Source: Streptomyces seoulensis (lineage in GTDB: Bacteria > Actinomycetota > Actinomycetes > Streptomycetales > Streptomycetaceae). From it: a DNA stretch of 64,000 nt. The stretch lies in assembly GCA_013364255.1 (NCBI GenBank), contig CP054936.1, positions 6,280,353 through 6,344,352 on the forward strand, given 5' to 3'. Made by a program: the position numbers and the translations under genes. The notes under the pieces were generated by a model. That model worked only from the letters and a program-made list of their open reading frames with translations, searched no databases and was not told the origin of the DNA. This document shows positions 17,024 to 26,415 of the stretch, one piece after another; position 1 is the stretch's first letter; the number at the start of each line of letters is the position of its first letter.

Positions 17024-17304
17024 GGCGGCAACCGCCCTCTTCCGCTTCACAAGGTGATGGACAGCGGGAATAAAGGCTACGCCTCCCGGACCGGGTAGGT
17101 CAGGTCGGGCCCGTTCATCGTCGCGTAAGTCACATCGAAAGCTGTGTTTCGGGGCTTGAAATGGCGGGAAACAAGCGTGGTTCACCCGCGTGCGGGAAGG
17201 GTGGACCCGGGTCCGGCCCGTACGAGGCGCGGTCCCCTGGCTGATCACACGTGTCCGTCTGCCCGGACGCTCGTGGATCTTGTGGTTCCGGCTCGAACTT
17301 TACG

Positions 17305-18582
17305 TCAACTTTGAACTGCGGGGAGCCCCGGAAGGGTGATGAGGATCCGGCAGCCGCGCTCGGATTCGGCCACACCGATCCGGCCGCCGTGCAGATCCAC
17401 CGCCCAGCGCGCGATCGCCAGCCCGAGCCCGGTGCCGCCGTCGCTGCCCGGACCGTGCGGCCGGCTCACCTGGCCCCGGTTGAACCGCTCGAAGACGCGG
17501 TGCCACTCGGAGCGCGGGATGCCGGGCCCCTCGTCCAGGACCTCCAGCTCCAGCGACTCCGGCTGCGTCCCGCGCCGCGCCTTCACCGTCACCCGGCCGT
17601 GCGGCGGGCTGTGCTTGACGGCGTTGTCGATCAGGTTGGCGAGCACCTGGTGGACCCGCTCCGGGTCGGCGTGCGCGGTCAGCTCGGGCGGGGAGACGTC
17701 CAGGCGCAGATGGACGTCCTTACGGGTGTGGCTGCCGGAGCCGGAGGCCATCGACGCGCGCGCGGAGGCGACCATGTTGGCCTCCTTCAGCACCCCCGAC
17801 AGATACGGCCACACCTCGAAGCGGCGCATCTTCAGCGGCACGACGCCGTTGTCCAGGCGGGACAGGTCCAGCAGCGTCTCCACCAGCCGGCCGAGCCGCT
17901 CGGTCTGCTTCAGCGCGGTGCGCATGGTCTCCGCGTCGGGCTCGGTGAACCCGTCCACGATGTTCTCCAGCACCGCGCGCAGGCCCGCGATCGGGGTGCG
18001 CAGCTCGTGCGAGACGTTCGCCACCAGCTCCTTGCGCTGCTGGTCCTGGGCGGCCAGCTCGTCCGCCATGCGGTTGATCGTCTGGGCCAGGTCGCCCAGC
18101 TCGTCGCGGCGGTTCTCACGCACCCGGCGGGTGTAGTCGCCGTGCGAGATCGAGCGGGCCACCGCGTTCATCTCGTCCAGCGGCGCGGTGAGCGAGTGCG
18201 CCACGAACTGCGTGATGAGCAGGGTGGCGATCATCGAGAAGACCATGATGAAGCGCAGCTCGGTCCTGGTGTGCACGGCGATCATCGACAGACCCGTCGT
18301 GATCAGCACCGAGATGACGACCAGCGCGCCGAGCTTGGTCTTGACCGAGAAGCCGAGCCGGGTCCGCACCGGGCGGCCGAGGCCGCCGCCGGCCGGGCGG
18401 CCGGGCCTGCCCCGGGCCGGTGCGCCGCCGCCGGTACCGTCCGGGACCGGGCGCGCGCCGGCGCGCACGCCGTCCCGGCCGCCGCCGCGTGCGCCGCCGC
18501 GTCCGCCGTCGTGGGGTTCGCGCCGCTCCCGGCGCGCGGACTCGCGCCGGACCCGCCGTGCGGCCGGCCGCCCCGCGCTCAT
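17305..18582 (-). CDS. Sensor histidine kinase of an OmpR-type two-component system
   Basis: A 425-residue membrane kinase. Residues 1-75 are an unusual Arg/Gly-rich cytoplasmic leader. Two close hydrophobic segments follow (KLGALVVISVLITTGLSMIAV; FIMVFSMIATLLITQFVA) with almost no extracellular loop, so it probably senses within the membrane or cytoplasm. Then HAMP (APLDEMNAVARSISHGDYTR), the H-box VSHELRTPIAGLRAVLENI, N-box LIDNAVKHSPPHG, and G boxes DEGPGIP and GGTGLGLAIARWAV. The ATG overlaps the regulator stop by four bases. The stimulus is unknown. Confidence 0.92.
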   Translation of the reverse strand: MSAGRPAARRVRRESARRERREPHDGGRGGARGGGRDGVRAGARPVPDGTGGGAPARGRPGRPAGGGLGRPVRTRLGFSVKTKLGALVVISVLITTGLSMIAVHTRTELRFIMVFSMIATLLITQFVAHSLTAPLDEMNAVARSISHGDYTRRVRENRRDELGDLAQTINRMADELAAQDQQRKELVANVSHELRTPIAGLRAVLENIVDGFTEPDAETMRTALKQTERLGRLVETLLDLSRLDNGVVPLKMRRFEVWPYLSGVLKEANMVASARASMASGSGSHTRKDVHLRLDVSPPELTAHADPERVHQVLANLIDNAVKHSPPHGRVTVKARRGTQPESLELEVLDEGPGIPRSEWHRVFERFNRGQVSRPHGPGSDGGTGLGLAIARWAVDLHGGRIGVAESERGCRILITLPGLPAVQS

Positions 18583-19316
18583 GGGGTCGGCGTCTCCAGC
18601 GCGTAGCCCACGCCGTGCACCGTGCGGATCCGCTCGGCGCCGATCTTCCGGCGCAGCGCCTTGATGTGGCTGTCGACGGTCCGGGTGCCGGAGGCGTCCG
18701 CCCAGTCCCACACCTCGGCCAGCAGCTGCTCGCGGGAGAGCACCGCGCGCGGGGTGTTCGCCAGGCACACCAGCAGGTCGAACTCGGTGGGCGTGAGGTG
18801 GACGTCCTCGCTGCGCACCCGCACCCTGCGCTGCGCGTGGTCGATCTCCAGCTCGCCCAGGCGCAGGATGCCGCTGCGCGGCGTCGCGGCGGCCAGCGCG
18901 GCCCGCTCCATGCGGCGCAGCAGCACGTGCACCCGCGCCGCCAGCTCGCGCATCGAGAACGGCTTGGTCATGTAGTCGTCGGCGCCGACCCCGAGCCCGA
19001 CCAGCATGTCGGTCTCGTCGTCGCGCGCGGTGAGCATCATCACCGGCACCGGCCGCTGCGCCTGCACCCGGCGGCAGACCTCCAGGCCGTCGAAGCCGGG
19101 CAGCATGATGTCGAGGATGAGCAGGTCGGGCTGCCATGCCTCGGCGGTGTCCACCGCGGCGGGACCGTCGGCCGCGGTCTGGACCAGGAATCCCTCGGCC
19201 CGCAGGCGGGTGGCGATGGCGTCCAGGATGGTCTGGTCGTCCTCGACCACCAGGACCCGGCGCTGTGCGCCCGGGCCCGCCGTCGTGCCGTTGTGCGCGG
19301 TGTGTGTCTGCTCCAT
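18579..19316 (-). CDS. OmpR/PhoB-family response regulator
   Basis: A 245-residue regulator. The receiver has VVEDDQTILDAI, phospho-acceptor Asp in LLILDIMLPGFDGLEV (near residue 72), T in MMLTARDDE and K in DDYMTKPFSMREL. The C-terminal winged helix contains HLTPTEFDLLVCLANTPRAV and the recognition-helix region SHIKALRRKIG. It is the first gene of the pair and is translationally coupled to the kinase. DNA targets are unknown. Confidence 0.93.
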   Translation of the reverse strand: MEQTHTAHNGTTAGPGAQRRVLVVEDDQTILDAIATRLRAEGFLVQTAADGPAAVDTAEAWQPDLLILDIMLPGFDGLEVCRRVQAQRPVPVMMLTARDDETDMLVGLGVGADDYMTKPFSMRELAARVHVLLRRMERAALAAATPRSGILRLGELEIDHAQRRVRVRSEDVHLTPTEFDLLVCLANTPRAVLSREQLLAEVWDWADASGTRTVDSHIKALRRKIGAERIRTVHGVGYALETPTP

Positions 19317-19438
19317 CGCCCGCCCCTGAGGTGTGCTTCCGGAATCCGTGGGGTGATTCCTCGACTGCGCATGGTTGCGATTGACGCTTGAATGATCGGC
19401 GCCAGGGAAGCAGCGTACGGGGAGTCACCGTCGCATTG

Positions 19439-20125
19439 CTATCCAGGTCTTACGGCGAGATGCACGACGTCGGGAACGCCCCGGGCAACCGGGATCTCTT
19501 CGGTGCGCACCTGCTGGAATCCGACATTCCACAAGGTTCCTTCAAATTCCGGAGACGGCTGCGCGGACCATACGGCGAGCACTCCGCCGGGCCTCAACAC
19601 CCGTACGCAGTCGGCGAGTCCGGAAGGACGGTAGAGGTCCTGATTGCCCTCCGTGACGGTCCAGTCGGGGCCGTTGTCGATGTCGAGGCAGAGCGCGTCG
19701 AACGTGTTGGATGTCTCATTGACGTACGTGAGCAGATCGGCTCCGACGACGGCGGTGCGCGGGTCGGCGAGCGCCCGCGCGGTCAGTTCCGACAGCGGGC
19801 CGGCGCGGTGCCAGTCGACGATCGCGCGCTCCCGTTCGACCACGGTGATCGGGCCCCAGCGCGGGTCGGCCGCGGCGTGCGCGAGCGAGAAGCCGACGCC
19901 GAGGCCGCCGATCAGCAGGCGCGGCGCCGGGCGGTCGTCCAGGGCGGCGAGGGCGGCGTCGATCAGCAGCCGCTCGGAGCGGCCGTCGGAGGTGTCCATC
20001 AGGAAGCAGCCGTTGGCGATGATCTGCAGCAGCGCTCCGTGCCGGCGCAGCACGACCTCGCCGTAGGGGCCCTCGCGGCGGTCCAGCACCACAGGAGTCT
20101 CGTACGAGGCGGTCATGGGGCTCAT
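19439..20125 (-). CDS. Spermidine-synthase-like methyltransferase-fold protein
   Basis: A 228-residue protein related to spermidine synthases but without an N-terminal substrate domain. The SAM-type binding loop is LLIGGLGVGFSLAHAAAD, with acidic ITVVERERAIVDWHR and ALCLDIDNGPDW further on. Actinobacterial members are annotated spermidine synthase or spermine/spermidine synthase-like; polyamine synthesis is not shown for them. Two ATG codons are possible (20123-20125 or 20114-20116); the second has AGGATG upstream, the first has GGGGCAGG directly abutting it, so the start is uncertain by three codons. Confidence 0.8.
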   Translation of the reverse strand: MSPMTASYETPVVLDRREGPYGEVVLRRHGALLQIIANGCFLMDTSDGRSERLLIDAALAALDDRPAPRLLIGGLGVGFSLAHAAADPRWGPITVVERERAIVDWHRAGPLSELTARALADPRTAVVGADLLTYVNETSNTFDALCLDIDNGPDWTVTEGNQDLYRPSGLADCVRVLRPGGVLAVWSAQPSPEFEGTLWNVGFQQVRTEEIPVARGVPDVVHLAVRPG

Positions 20126-20334
20126 CCTGCCCCAACGCGGGCGGGCCGCGGCATGAATTACGGGTGACGCTGGGTGAGTTCCGCTGCGCGGGCCGGTGGT
20201 TCGGCGACCGGCCGCGTCCGTTCGGGCCGCGCGCGGCGATGAGGTTCCTGTGAATCGGCCCCCGGGTGGCGCGGGTCACAGACAGGGGTGCGTACGGTGC
20301 GAAGGGTTGGGGTCTTGACGGAAGGAGCCCCACC

Positions 20335-21231
20335 GTGGAGCGGACCGCCCCGGACGAGGCCGCGACCTCGCCTGGCCTGAACGGCGTGCCGCGACAGCGG
20401 CCCGGGCGGGAGCACACCGGTGCCGTGCCGGAGGCCGTGCCCGTCGTCGCCGTACCGGAGGCCGCGTCCGTCGCCGCCGTACCGGACGCCGCATCCCTCG
20501 TCGCCGTACCGGACGAGGCGCCCGCCGTCGTCGCCGTGCCGGACGGCGCGTCCGTCGGCGCCGGCCGGGCGGGGGTCCGTGCGGTGCTCCGAGGCGCGCG
20601 CCGCTGGGGGCCGCGGCTCTCGCGGTTGCTGCCCACCCCCGCCGCGACCCCCTTCACCTTCGTCTACGGAGCGGTGCTCGTCCTCACCTCGCTCGCCGCC
20701 CGGTACGCGAGCCCCGCCGTGATGGACGCCGTGTACCGGAGTTCCAGCACGGACGTCGCCCATCTCGTGAAGACGCCGGTGCCGGTGCTGGCGGGCAGCG
20801 CGCTGTGGATAGCGGGCGGGATCGCCTCGCCGTACTCCCTGTGCTTCCTGCTGGTCCTCACCGGTCTGGAGCGGCGGGCGGGGACGCTGCGCGCGGCCGG
20901 TGTGTTCCTGGCCGGGCACGTGCTGGCCACCCTCGCCACCGAGGTGCCCGTCGGGCTCGCGGTGCTGGCGGGCGACCTGCCCGACAGTTCGCTGCACCGC
21001 CTCGACTACGGCATCAGCTTCGGCGTCGCCGCCAGTCTCGGCGCCCTCGCGGGGCTGCTGCGGCCCTGGCCGCGCTGGATCCTGCTCGCGGGTTTCGCCG
21101 GGGCGGCGCTGTCGGACCTGCTCACCTTCGCCGATCCGATGACGAGCGCGGGGCACCTCGTCGCCGTGACGCTCGGCGTCGCGAGCTGGCCGGTGGTACG
21201 CGGTCGGCGCGGAGGCGGGGCGGACGGCTGA
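20335..21231 (+). CDS. Rhomboid-like integral membrane protein with repeat-rich N-terminus
   Basis: A 298-residue protein. Residues ~33-75 carry about five imperfect copies of VAVPDAAS-like octapeptides (coded by 20431-20555). From residue ~100 there are about six membrane segments: TPFTFVYGAVLVLTSLAARY, VPVLAGSALWIAGG, AGVFLAGHVLATLATEV, a GHLVAVTLGVASW helix and others. The layout and the DYGISFGVAASLGALAG segment resemble actinobacterial rhomboid-like proteins. I do not see the GxSG catalytic Ser of active rhomboids, so it is probably a pseudo-protease. The GTG at 20335 is chosen because GGAAGGAG precedes it by 7 bases. Function unknown. Confidence 0.78.
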   Translation: MERTAPDEAATSPGLNGVPRQRPGREHTGAVPEAVPVVAVPEAASVAAVPDAASLVAVPDEAPAVVAVPDGASVGAGRAGVRAVLRGARRWGPRLSRLLPTPAATPFTFVYGAVLVLTSLAARYASPAVMDAVYRSSSTDVAHLVKTPVPVLAGSALWIAGGIASPYSLCFLLVLTGLERRAGTLRAAGVFLAGHVLATLATEVPVGLAVLAGDLPDSSLHRLDYGISFGVAASLGALAGLLRPWPRWILLAGFAGAALSDLLTFADPMTSAGHLVAVTLGVASWPVVRGRRGGGADG

Positions 21232-21378
21232 GGGTGCGCGCGGGGGAGGGCGGGGCGGCTGACGGAGCGTCGTCCCCGCGCCCGTCGCGCACCCTTCCCA
21301 CCTGCTGTTTCCGCTCCGTTCCTGCCTGATCGCTCACAGCGAACAAGCGGCCGGGAACAATCGAGGCCGCCCCGGGCA

Positions 21379-21397
21379 TTGAGTCGGCATAACTCAA
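21379..21397 (+). promoter_or_regulatory. HAIR element (HspR operator) of lon
   Basis: ttgagt-N7-actcaa, a perfect inverted repeat matching the HAIR consensus CTTGAGT-N7-ACTCAAG at all but the two outermost bases, 22 bases before the lon start. HspR is known to repress dnaK, clpB and lon in Streptomyces and releases them on heat shock. Confidence 0.9.
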
Positions 21398-21419
21398 CTT
21401 GACTGCCTAAGGGGAGATC

Positions 21420-23843
21420 ATGGCTGCTGAGTCCATGCCGTTCACGCCGATCGTCCTGCCTGTGCTGCCCCTCGACGACGAGGTCGTGCTGCCGGGGATG
21501 GTGGTCCCGCTGGATCTGAGCGACCCGGAGGTGCGCGCCGCGGTCGAGGCCGCGCAGGCCGCCGCCCGGGACGAGCCCGGCAAGCCGCGGGTGCTGCTGG
21601 TGCCCCGGATCGAGGGGACGTACGCGACGACCGGCGTGCTGGGCACCGTCGAGCAGGTCGGACGGCTCGCCGACGGCGACCCCGGCGCGCTGATCCGCGG
21701 TCGCGGCCGGGTCAGGATCGGCGCCGGGACCACCGGGCCGGGCGCGGCCCTGTGGGTCGAGGGCACGCGGATCGACGAGAACGCGCCCGAGCCCCCGTCG
21801 GGGCAGGTCGCCGAACTCATGAAGGAGTACAAGGCCCTCGCCACCGCCTGGCTGCGCAAGCGCGGCGCCTGGCAGGTGGTCGACCGGGTCCAGGCCATCG
21901 ACGACGTCTCGGCGCTCGCCGACAACTCCGGCTACTCGCCGTTCCTGACCACCGACCAGAAGGTCGAGCTGCTGGAGACCGCGGACCCGGTGGCCCGGCT
22001 GCGGCTCGCCACCCGGCACCTGCGCGACCACCTCGCCGAGCAGGACGTCGCCGAGACCATCGCCAAGGACGTCCAGGAGGGCGTCGACAAGCAGCAGCGC
22101 GAGTTCCTGCTGCGCCGCCAGCTCGAAGCCGTCCGCAAGGAGCTGCGCGACCTGAACGGCGAGAGCGAGGGCGAGGAGTCCGACGACTACCGCGCCCGCG
22201 TCGAGGCCGCCGACCTGCCCGAGAAGGTCCGCGAGGCCGCCCTCAAGGAGGTCGACAAGCTGGAGCGCGCCTCCGAGCAGTCGCCCGAGGGCTCCTGGAT
22301 CCGCACCTGGCTCGACACCGTCCTGGAGCTGCCGTGGAACGAGCGCACCGAGGACGCCTACGACATCCAGGGCGCCAAGGCGGTGCTGGACGCCGAGCAC
22401 TCCGGTCTTGAGGACGTGAAGGAGCGCATCACCGAGTACCTGGCGGTGCGCAAGCGGCGCGGTGAGCGCGGCCTCGGCGTGATCGGCGGCCGCCGCGGCG
22501 GCGCGGTGCTCGCCCTGGTCGGCCCGCCCGGCGTCGGAAAGACGTCGCTCGGCGAGTCCGTCGCCCACGCCATGGGCCGCAAGTTCGTCCGGGTCGCCCT
22601 CGGCGGCGTCCGCGACGAGGCCGAGGTGCGCGGCCACCGGCGCACGTACGTCGGCGCGCTGCCCGGCCGGATCGTACGGGCCGTCAAGGAGGCCGGGTCG
22701 ATGAACCCGGTGGTCCTGCTGGACGAGATCGACAAGGTGGGCTCCGACTTCCGCGGCGACCCGGCCGCGGCCCTGCTCGAAGTCCTCGACCCGGCGCAGA
22801 ACCACACCTTCCGCGACCACTACCTGGAAGTCGAGCTGGACCTGTCCGACGTGGTCTTCCTCGCCACCGCCAACGTCCTGGAGGCCATCCCGGAGGCGCT
22901 GGCGGACCGGATGGAGATCGTGCGGCTCGACGGCTACACCGAGGACGAGAAGGTCGTCATCGCCCGCGACCACCTGCTGCCGCGCCAGCTGGAGCGGGCC
23001 GGTCTGCGCGCGGACGAGGTCGCTCTCGACGAGGGCGCGCTGCGCCGGCTGGCGGGCGAGTACACCCGGGAGGCGGGCGTACGCACCCTGGAGCGCTCCA
23101 TCGCGCGGCTGCTGCGCAAGATCGCGGCCCAGCACGAGCTGGGGGAGCGGGAGCTGCCGTTCACCGTCACCGACGGCGATCTGCGCGCGCTGATCGGCCG
23201 CCCGCACCACGTGCCGGAGTCCGCGCAGGACCCGGCCGAGCGCCGCACGGCCGTGCCCGGCGTGGCGACCGGCCTGGCGGTCACCGGGGCCGGCGGCGAC
23301 GTGCTCTACGTCGAGGCGTCGCTGGCCGATCCGGAGACCGGCGCCGCGGGTCTGACGCTGACCGGTCAGCTGGGCGACGTGATGAAGGAGTCCGCGCGGA
23401 TCGCGCTGAGCTTCCTGCGCAGTCACGGCGCCGAACTGGAGCTGCCGGTGGGCGATCTGAAGGACCGGGGCGTGCACATCCACTTCCCGGCGGGCGCGGT
23501 CCCCAAGGACGGCCCCAGCGCGGGCGTGACGATGACGACCGCGCTGGCCTCGCTGCTGTCCGGGCGGCTGGTGCGCACGGACGTGGCGATGACCGGCGAG
23601 GTGTCGCTCACCGGGCGGGTGCTGCCCATCGGCGGCGTCAAGCAGAAGCTGCTGGCCGCCCATCGCGCCGGGGTGCGCACCGTGATCATCCCCAAGCGCA
23701 ACGAGGCCGACCTGGACGACGTCCCGGCTCAGGTGCTGGACAAGCTCGACGTCCACGCCGTCACCGACGTCCGCCAGGTCCTGGAACTGGCCCTCGCGCC
23801 GGCCGTGAACGGTGCGGAGAGCGGGGTTCCGGCGGCGGCGTGA
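21420..23843 (+). CDS. lon: ATP-dependent protease Lon (LonA)
   Basis: An 807-residue cytoplasmic AAA+ serine protease that removes damaged and regulatory proteins. The N-terminal substrate domain starts TPIVLPVLPLDDEVVLPGMV. The ATPase has Walker A GPPGVGKTS (near residue 368), Walker B VVLLDEIDKVG and the usual sensor regions. The protease domain has the catalytic Ser in PKDGPSAGVTM and Lys in GGVKQKLLAAHRAG. Length is normal. The ATG has AAGGGGAG in front, and the HAIR operator overlaps the promoter, so heat-shock control by HspR is expected. A long hairpin follows. Confidence 0.97.
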   Translation: MAAESMPFTPIVLPVLPLDDEVVLPGMVVPLDLSDPEVRAAVEAAQAAARDEPGKPRVLLVPRIEGTYATTGVLGTVEQVGRLADGDPGALIRGRGRVRIGAGTTGPGAALWVEGTRIDENAPEPPSGQVAELMKEYKALATAWLRKRGAWQVVDRVQAIDDVSALADNSGYSPFLTTDQKVELLETADPVARLRLATRHLRDHLAEQDVAETIAKDVQEGVDKQQREFLLRRQLEAVRKELRDLNGESEGEESDDYRARVEAADLPEKVREAALKEVDKLERASEQSPEGSWIRTWLDTVLELPWNERTEDAYDIQGAKAVLDAEHSGLEDVKERITEYLAVRKRRGERGLGVIGGRRGGAVLALVGPPGVGKTSLGESVAHAMGRKFVRVALGGVRDEAEVRGHRRTYVGALPGRIVRAVKEAGSMNPVVLLDEIDKVGSDFRGDPAAALLEVLDPAQNHTFRDHYLEVELDLSDVVFLATANVLEAIPEALADRMEIVRLDGYTEDEKVVIARDHLLPRQLERAGLRADEVALDEGALRRLAGEYTREAGVRTLERSIARLLRKIAAQHELGERELPFTVTDGDLRALIGRPHHVPESAQDPAERRTAVPGVATGLAVTGAGGDVLYVEASLADPETGAAGLTLTGQLGDVMKESARIALSFLRSHGAELELPVGDLKDRGVHIHFPAGAVPKDGPSAGVTMTTALASLLSGRLVRTDVAMTGEVSLTGRVLPIGGVKQKLLAAHRAGVRTVIIPKRNEADLDDVPAQVLDKLDVHAVTDVRQVLELALAPAVNGAESGVPAAA

Positions 23844-23861
23844 CGGACGCCGCCGGAGAAC

Positions 23862-23895
23862 GAGGGCCCGGGTCCCCCGAAGGGGCCCGGGCCCT
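23862..23895. terminator. Bidirectional terminator between lon and GH25 gene
   Basis: A 15-bp stem (gagggcccggg, one bulged t, cccc; pairing with gggg and cccgggccctc) with a short gaa-type loop, between convergent genes. Confidence 0.8.
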
Positions 23896-23941
23896 CACCG
23901 CGCGCGGCGGCTGCGCGGAGCTGGGGAGCTGGGGAGAACCG

Positions 23942-24760
23942 TCAGCCGTTCGCGAGTGCCTGCACCCGGTCCAGGGCTCCGTTGAACTTGTCGTGGTCGC
24001 CGACGGTCGGGCCGGACGAGGTGTACTGCCACATCGTCTGGTAGCCCCAGCCGGCCGGCAGCGTGCCCACGGTGGAGTCGTAGCGGGCGATCCACAGCGG
24101 GTTGTTGGCGGCGAAGCCGCCGTAGTTGCCGGTGCACTGGGTCCACCAGCTGGTGGCCGTGTAGATGACGGCGTCGCGGCCGGTGCGGGCCTTGTAGGTG
24201 TTCAGGAAGTCGGCGATCCAGCTGACCATCGCGCTCGCGGACTTGCCGTAGCAGGCGGCGCCGTAGGGGTTCCACTCGATGTCGAGGGCGCCCGGCAGGG
24301 TCTTGCCGTCCTTGGACCAGCCGCCGCCGTGGTCCACGAAGTAGTTGGCCTGGGTGGCGCCGCTGGTGGTGTCCGGGGTGGCGAAGTGGTACGAGCCGCG
24401 GATCATGCCGACGTTGTACGAGCCGTTGTACTGCTGCGTGAAGTAGGGGTTCGTGTAGTACGTCCCCTCGCTCGCCTTGGTGTAGGCCCACCTCACGCCG
24501 CTGCTCCAGAGGGTGGACCAGGCGACGTTGCCCTGGTAGCCGGCGACGTCGACGCCCTCGGTCTGGGCGGCCTTGTCGGTCGTGGGCGTGCCCTTCTGAC
24601 CGTCGTGGGCGAGGACGCCCATGCCCATGTAGGCGGAGCCGCGGGCGGGCGTCGTGGTGGCCGAGGAAGGCGCCGTGAGGAGGAAGGAGAACGCTGCGAG
24701 CAGGACTCCCGCCGCGGTCAGCCGCCGGGCGCGGGCCGTTCCGGATCTGTGCACGGGCAT
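23942..24760 (-). CDS. Secreted GH25 (Chalaropsis-type) lysozyme
   Basis: A 272-residue secreted muramidase that cuts the MurNAc-GlcNAc bond of peptidoglycan. The signal peptide has RSGTARARR then AAGVLLAAFSFLLTAPSSAT. The GH25 barrel begins TEGVDVAGYQGNVAW (first catalytic-site Asp) and holds the D-x-E pair in LPGALDIEWNPYG, the usual acid. WIARYDSTVGTLPAGW and MWQYTSSG are conserved family strands. The ATG at 24758-24760 has GGAGG in front; codons further upstream do not look coded. It is convergent with lon and divergent from a MarR gene. Roles in cell-wall turnover or in attack on competitors are both possible. Confidence 0.93.
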   Translation of the reverse strand: MPVHRSGTARARRLTAAGVLLAAFSFLLTAPSSATTTPARGSAYMGMGVLAHDGQKGTPTTDKAAQTEGVDVAGYQGNVAWSTLWSSGVRWAYTKASEGTYYTNPYFTQQYNGSYNVGMIRGSYHFATPDTTSGATQANYFVDHGGGWSKDGKTLPGALDIEWNPYGAACYGKSASAMVSWIADFLNTYKARTGRDAVIYTATSWWTQCTGNYGGFAANNPLWIARYDSTVGTLPAGWGYQTMWQYTSSGPTVGDHDKFNGALDRVQALANG

Positions 24761-25040
24761 GACGTGCCTCCGAAAGTTCGGTGGTGCTCGGTGGGGGAAA
24801 ACGCGGGCATCGCCCACGGTCGCACGGGGGGAGAGCGGATCAGGGGAGACCCGCCGACAGTGTGCTGGCGTGAGCATGCCATTTATGTTCTGGAGAAGAA
24901 GCTACGCACGTAGACCCATGGCTGGGAAGGGGGTCCGGGGGCCGCCGTTGGTCTACGCCTGCGGAATACTGACGGAGCTGCGGCGATGGCGGCGGTTGGC
25001 GGAAACTTTCAGGACCGGGAAACTTCAGGCAGGGGCTGAC

Positions 25041-25532
25041 GTGCACGAAGACGCGAACAGCGAAGTACACGCGGATGAACCGGGCTCGTCGCCCAGTGGT
25101 GCAGACCTGCCGTTCCTCGCCCTGGAGCGGGAACTGACCCTGCTACTGCGCCGGGCGCGGGCCAGCCAGGGCGAGATGGCCCGCGAGGTCCACCCCGAAC
25201 TGGAGTCCTCCGCGTACGGGCTGCTGGCCCGGCTGGACGAGTGCGGCGGCCAGCGCGCCACGGCGCTCGCCGCGTACATCGGCGTCGGCAAGGCCACCAT
25301 GTCCCGCCAGCTGCGCGCCCTGGAGGAGCTGGGGCTCGTCGCCCGCGAGCCCGACCCCGCCGACGGGCGCGCCTGGCTGGTCGCCCTCACCGCCGACGGC
25401 CGCCGCCGGGTCGGCCAGGTGCGCGAGGCGCGCCGCGCCCGCTACGTCCGCCAGCTCACCCACTGGGACCGCCGCGAGGTGGCCGAACTGGCCCGCCTGC
25501 TGCACGAGTTGAACGGCGTCATGGACAAGTAG
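25041..25532 (+). CDS. MarR-family transcriptional regulator
   Basis: A 163-residue winged-helix regulator. The helix-turn-helix is in ATALAAYIGVGKATMSRQLRALEELGLV and the wing in REPDPADGRAWLVALTADGRRR. The first ~35 residues are acidic and probably disordered. The start is GTG at 25041, preceded by AGGGG six bases away; a longer frame upstream is not protein-like. It is divergent from the lysozyme gene with 280 bases between, so it might control that gene or itself; no clear operator was found. Ligand unknown. Confidence 0.88.
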   Translation: MHEDANSEVHADEPGSSPSGADLPFLALERELTLLLRRARASQGEMAREVHPELESSAYGLLARLDECGGQRATALAAYIGVGKATMSRQLRALEELGLVAREPDPADGRAWLVALTADGRRRVGQVREARRARYVRQLTHWDRREVAELARLLHELNGVMDK

Positions 25533-25629
25533 CCGCACGTGCGGGGGGACGGGCGGGGGCGAGGGTGGAGCAGCGCCCGGCCGTCCCTCGCTCGTCCCTC
25601 GCCGCCCGCCGGCGTCGGCGGCCCCGCGC

Positions 25630-26415
25630 TCACAGTTCCGCGAAGACCACCGTCGCGTCGTCGTGCGTCTTGCTCCGGCCGAGGTGCGTCCGGGTCTCCC
25701 GGTCGGCCTCCTCCAGCGCCCGGACGCGGTCCACCAGGCCCCGCGCCCCCTCCTTGCGGACCAGGCCCAGGCACTGCGCCCAGTCGCCCTCGCCGAACGT
25801 CTCCACCCAGCGCGCCGCCCCGTCGGTCAGCGCGGCCAGGGCGCGCACCCGCTCGCGCGGCGCCGAGCCGGTCACCGCCCGGTCCGCGACCGATGGGTCC
25901 GCCGCCGCGGTGAAGAAGCCGCCCTCCTTGTTGCGCAGGGTGGCGTCGATCAGCTCGTCGGTGGCGAGCAGGGCACGGGGCAGCCGGGCCAGCCGGTCGT
26001 CCAGGACGGGCAGGACCGAGCCGTCGGCGGTCTCCAGCAGGAGCGCCGAGTCGGACAGGACCAGATGGTCGACCGCGTCGGCGGACCAGCGGACGAGCAC
26101 TACGGTTGCCTGCGGCGTGCGCGGGTGAGAAAGGTCACAGGTGATCGCGTGCGCCCCGGCGGTCCGGGCGATCGCCTTCGAAAGAATCTCCGCCAGCGTC
26201 AGATCTGGGCAGGAAACGGTCAGTTCGGTCAGCGCGCCACCGAGCCGGGCGGTGAACCAGGGGACCGAATGCAGACACCCGGTCTCCCGCGGCGGCGTCA
26301 CCCCGTCCAGGACGACGAGACAGCCGCCCCGCCCGGAGGCGGGCAGCGCGACGGCGGCGAAGTCCTCGTTGGGCCGCTCCCGGCGGCCGGGCTCGGAAAC
26401 AACCTCAGTACGCAT
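25630..26415 (-). CDS. PP2C-like protein phosphatase domain protein
   Basis: A 261-residue protein of the PP2C/PppC fold. The metal-binding acidic residues appear as RPNEDFAAV (near residue 15), CLVVLDGVT, LVLSDSALL, AALTDGAARW and KTHDDATVVF. The classic DGHGG turn is reduced to LDGVTPPRE, so activity is uncertain. It may dephosphorylate Ser/Thr phosphoproteins or act as a pseudo-phosphatase scaffold. No membrane segment is present. The gene is divergent from the conservon, whose sensing may be related, but this is only positional. Confidence 0.75.
   Translation of the reverse strand: MRTEVVSEPGRRERPNEDFAAVALPASGRGGCLVVLDGVTPPRETGCLHSVPWFTARLGGALTELTVSCPDLTLAEILSKAIARTAGAHAITCDLSHPRTPQATVVLVRWSADAVDHLVLSDSALLLETADGSVLPVLDDRLARLPRALLATDELIDATLRNKEGGFFTAAADPSVADRAVTGSAPRERVRALAALTDGAARWVETFGEGDWAQCLGLVRKEGARGLVDRVRALEEADRETRTHLGRSKTHDDATVVFAEL

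Noticed and set aside
13208..17098. A 1296-residue plus-strand reading frame
   Set aside because: It is antisense to kgd and arises from GC-rich codon bias; the composition (Val/Leu/Gly/Arg runs) is not protein-like.
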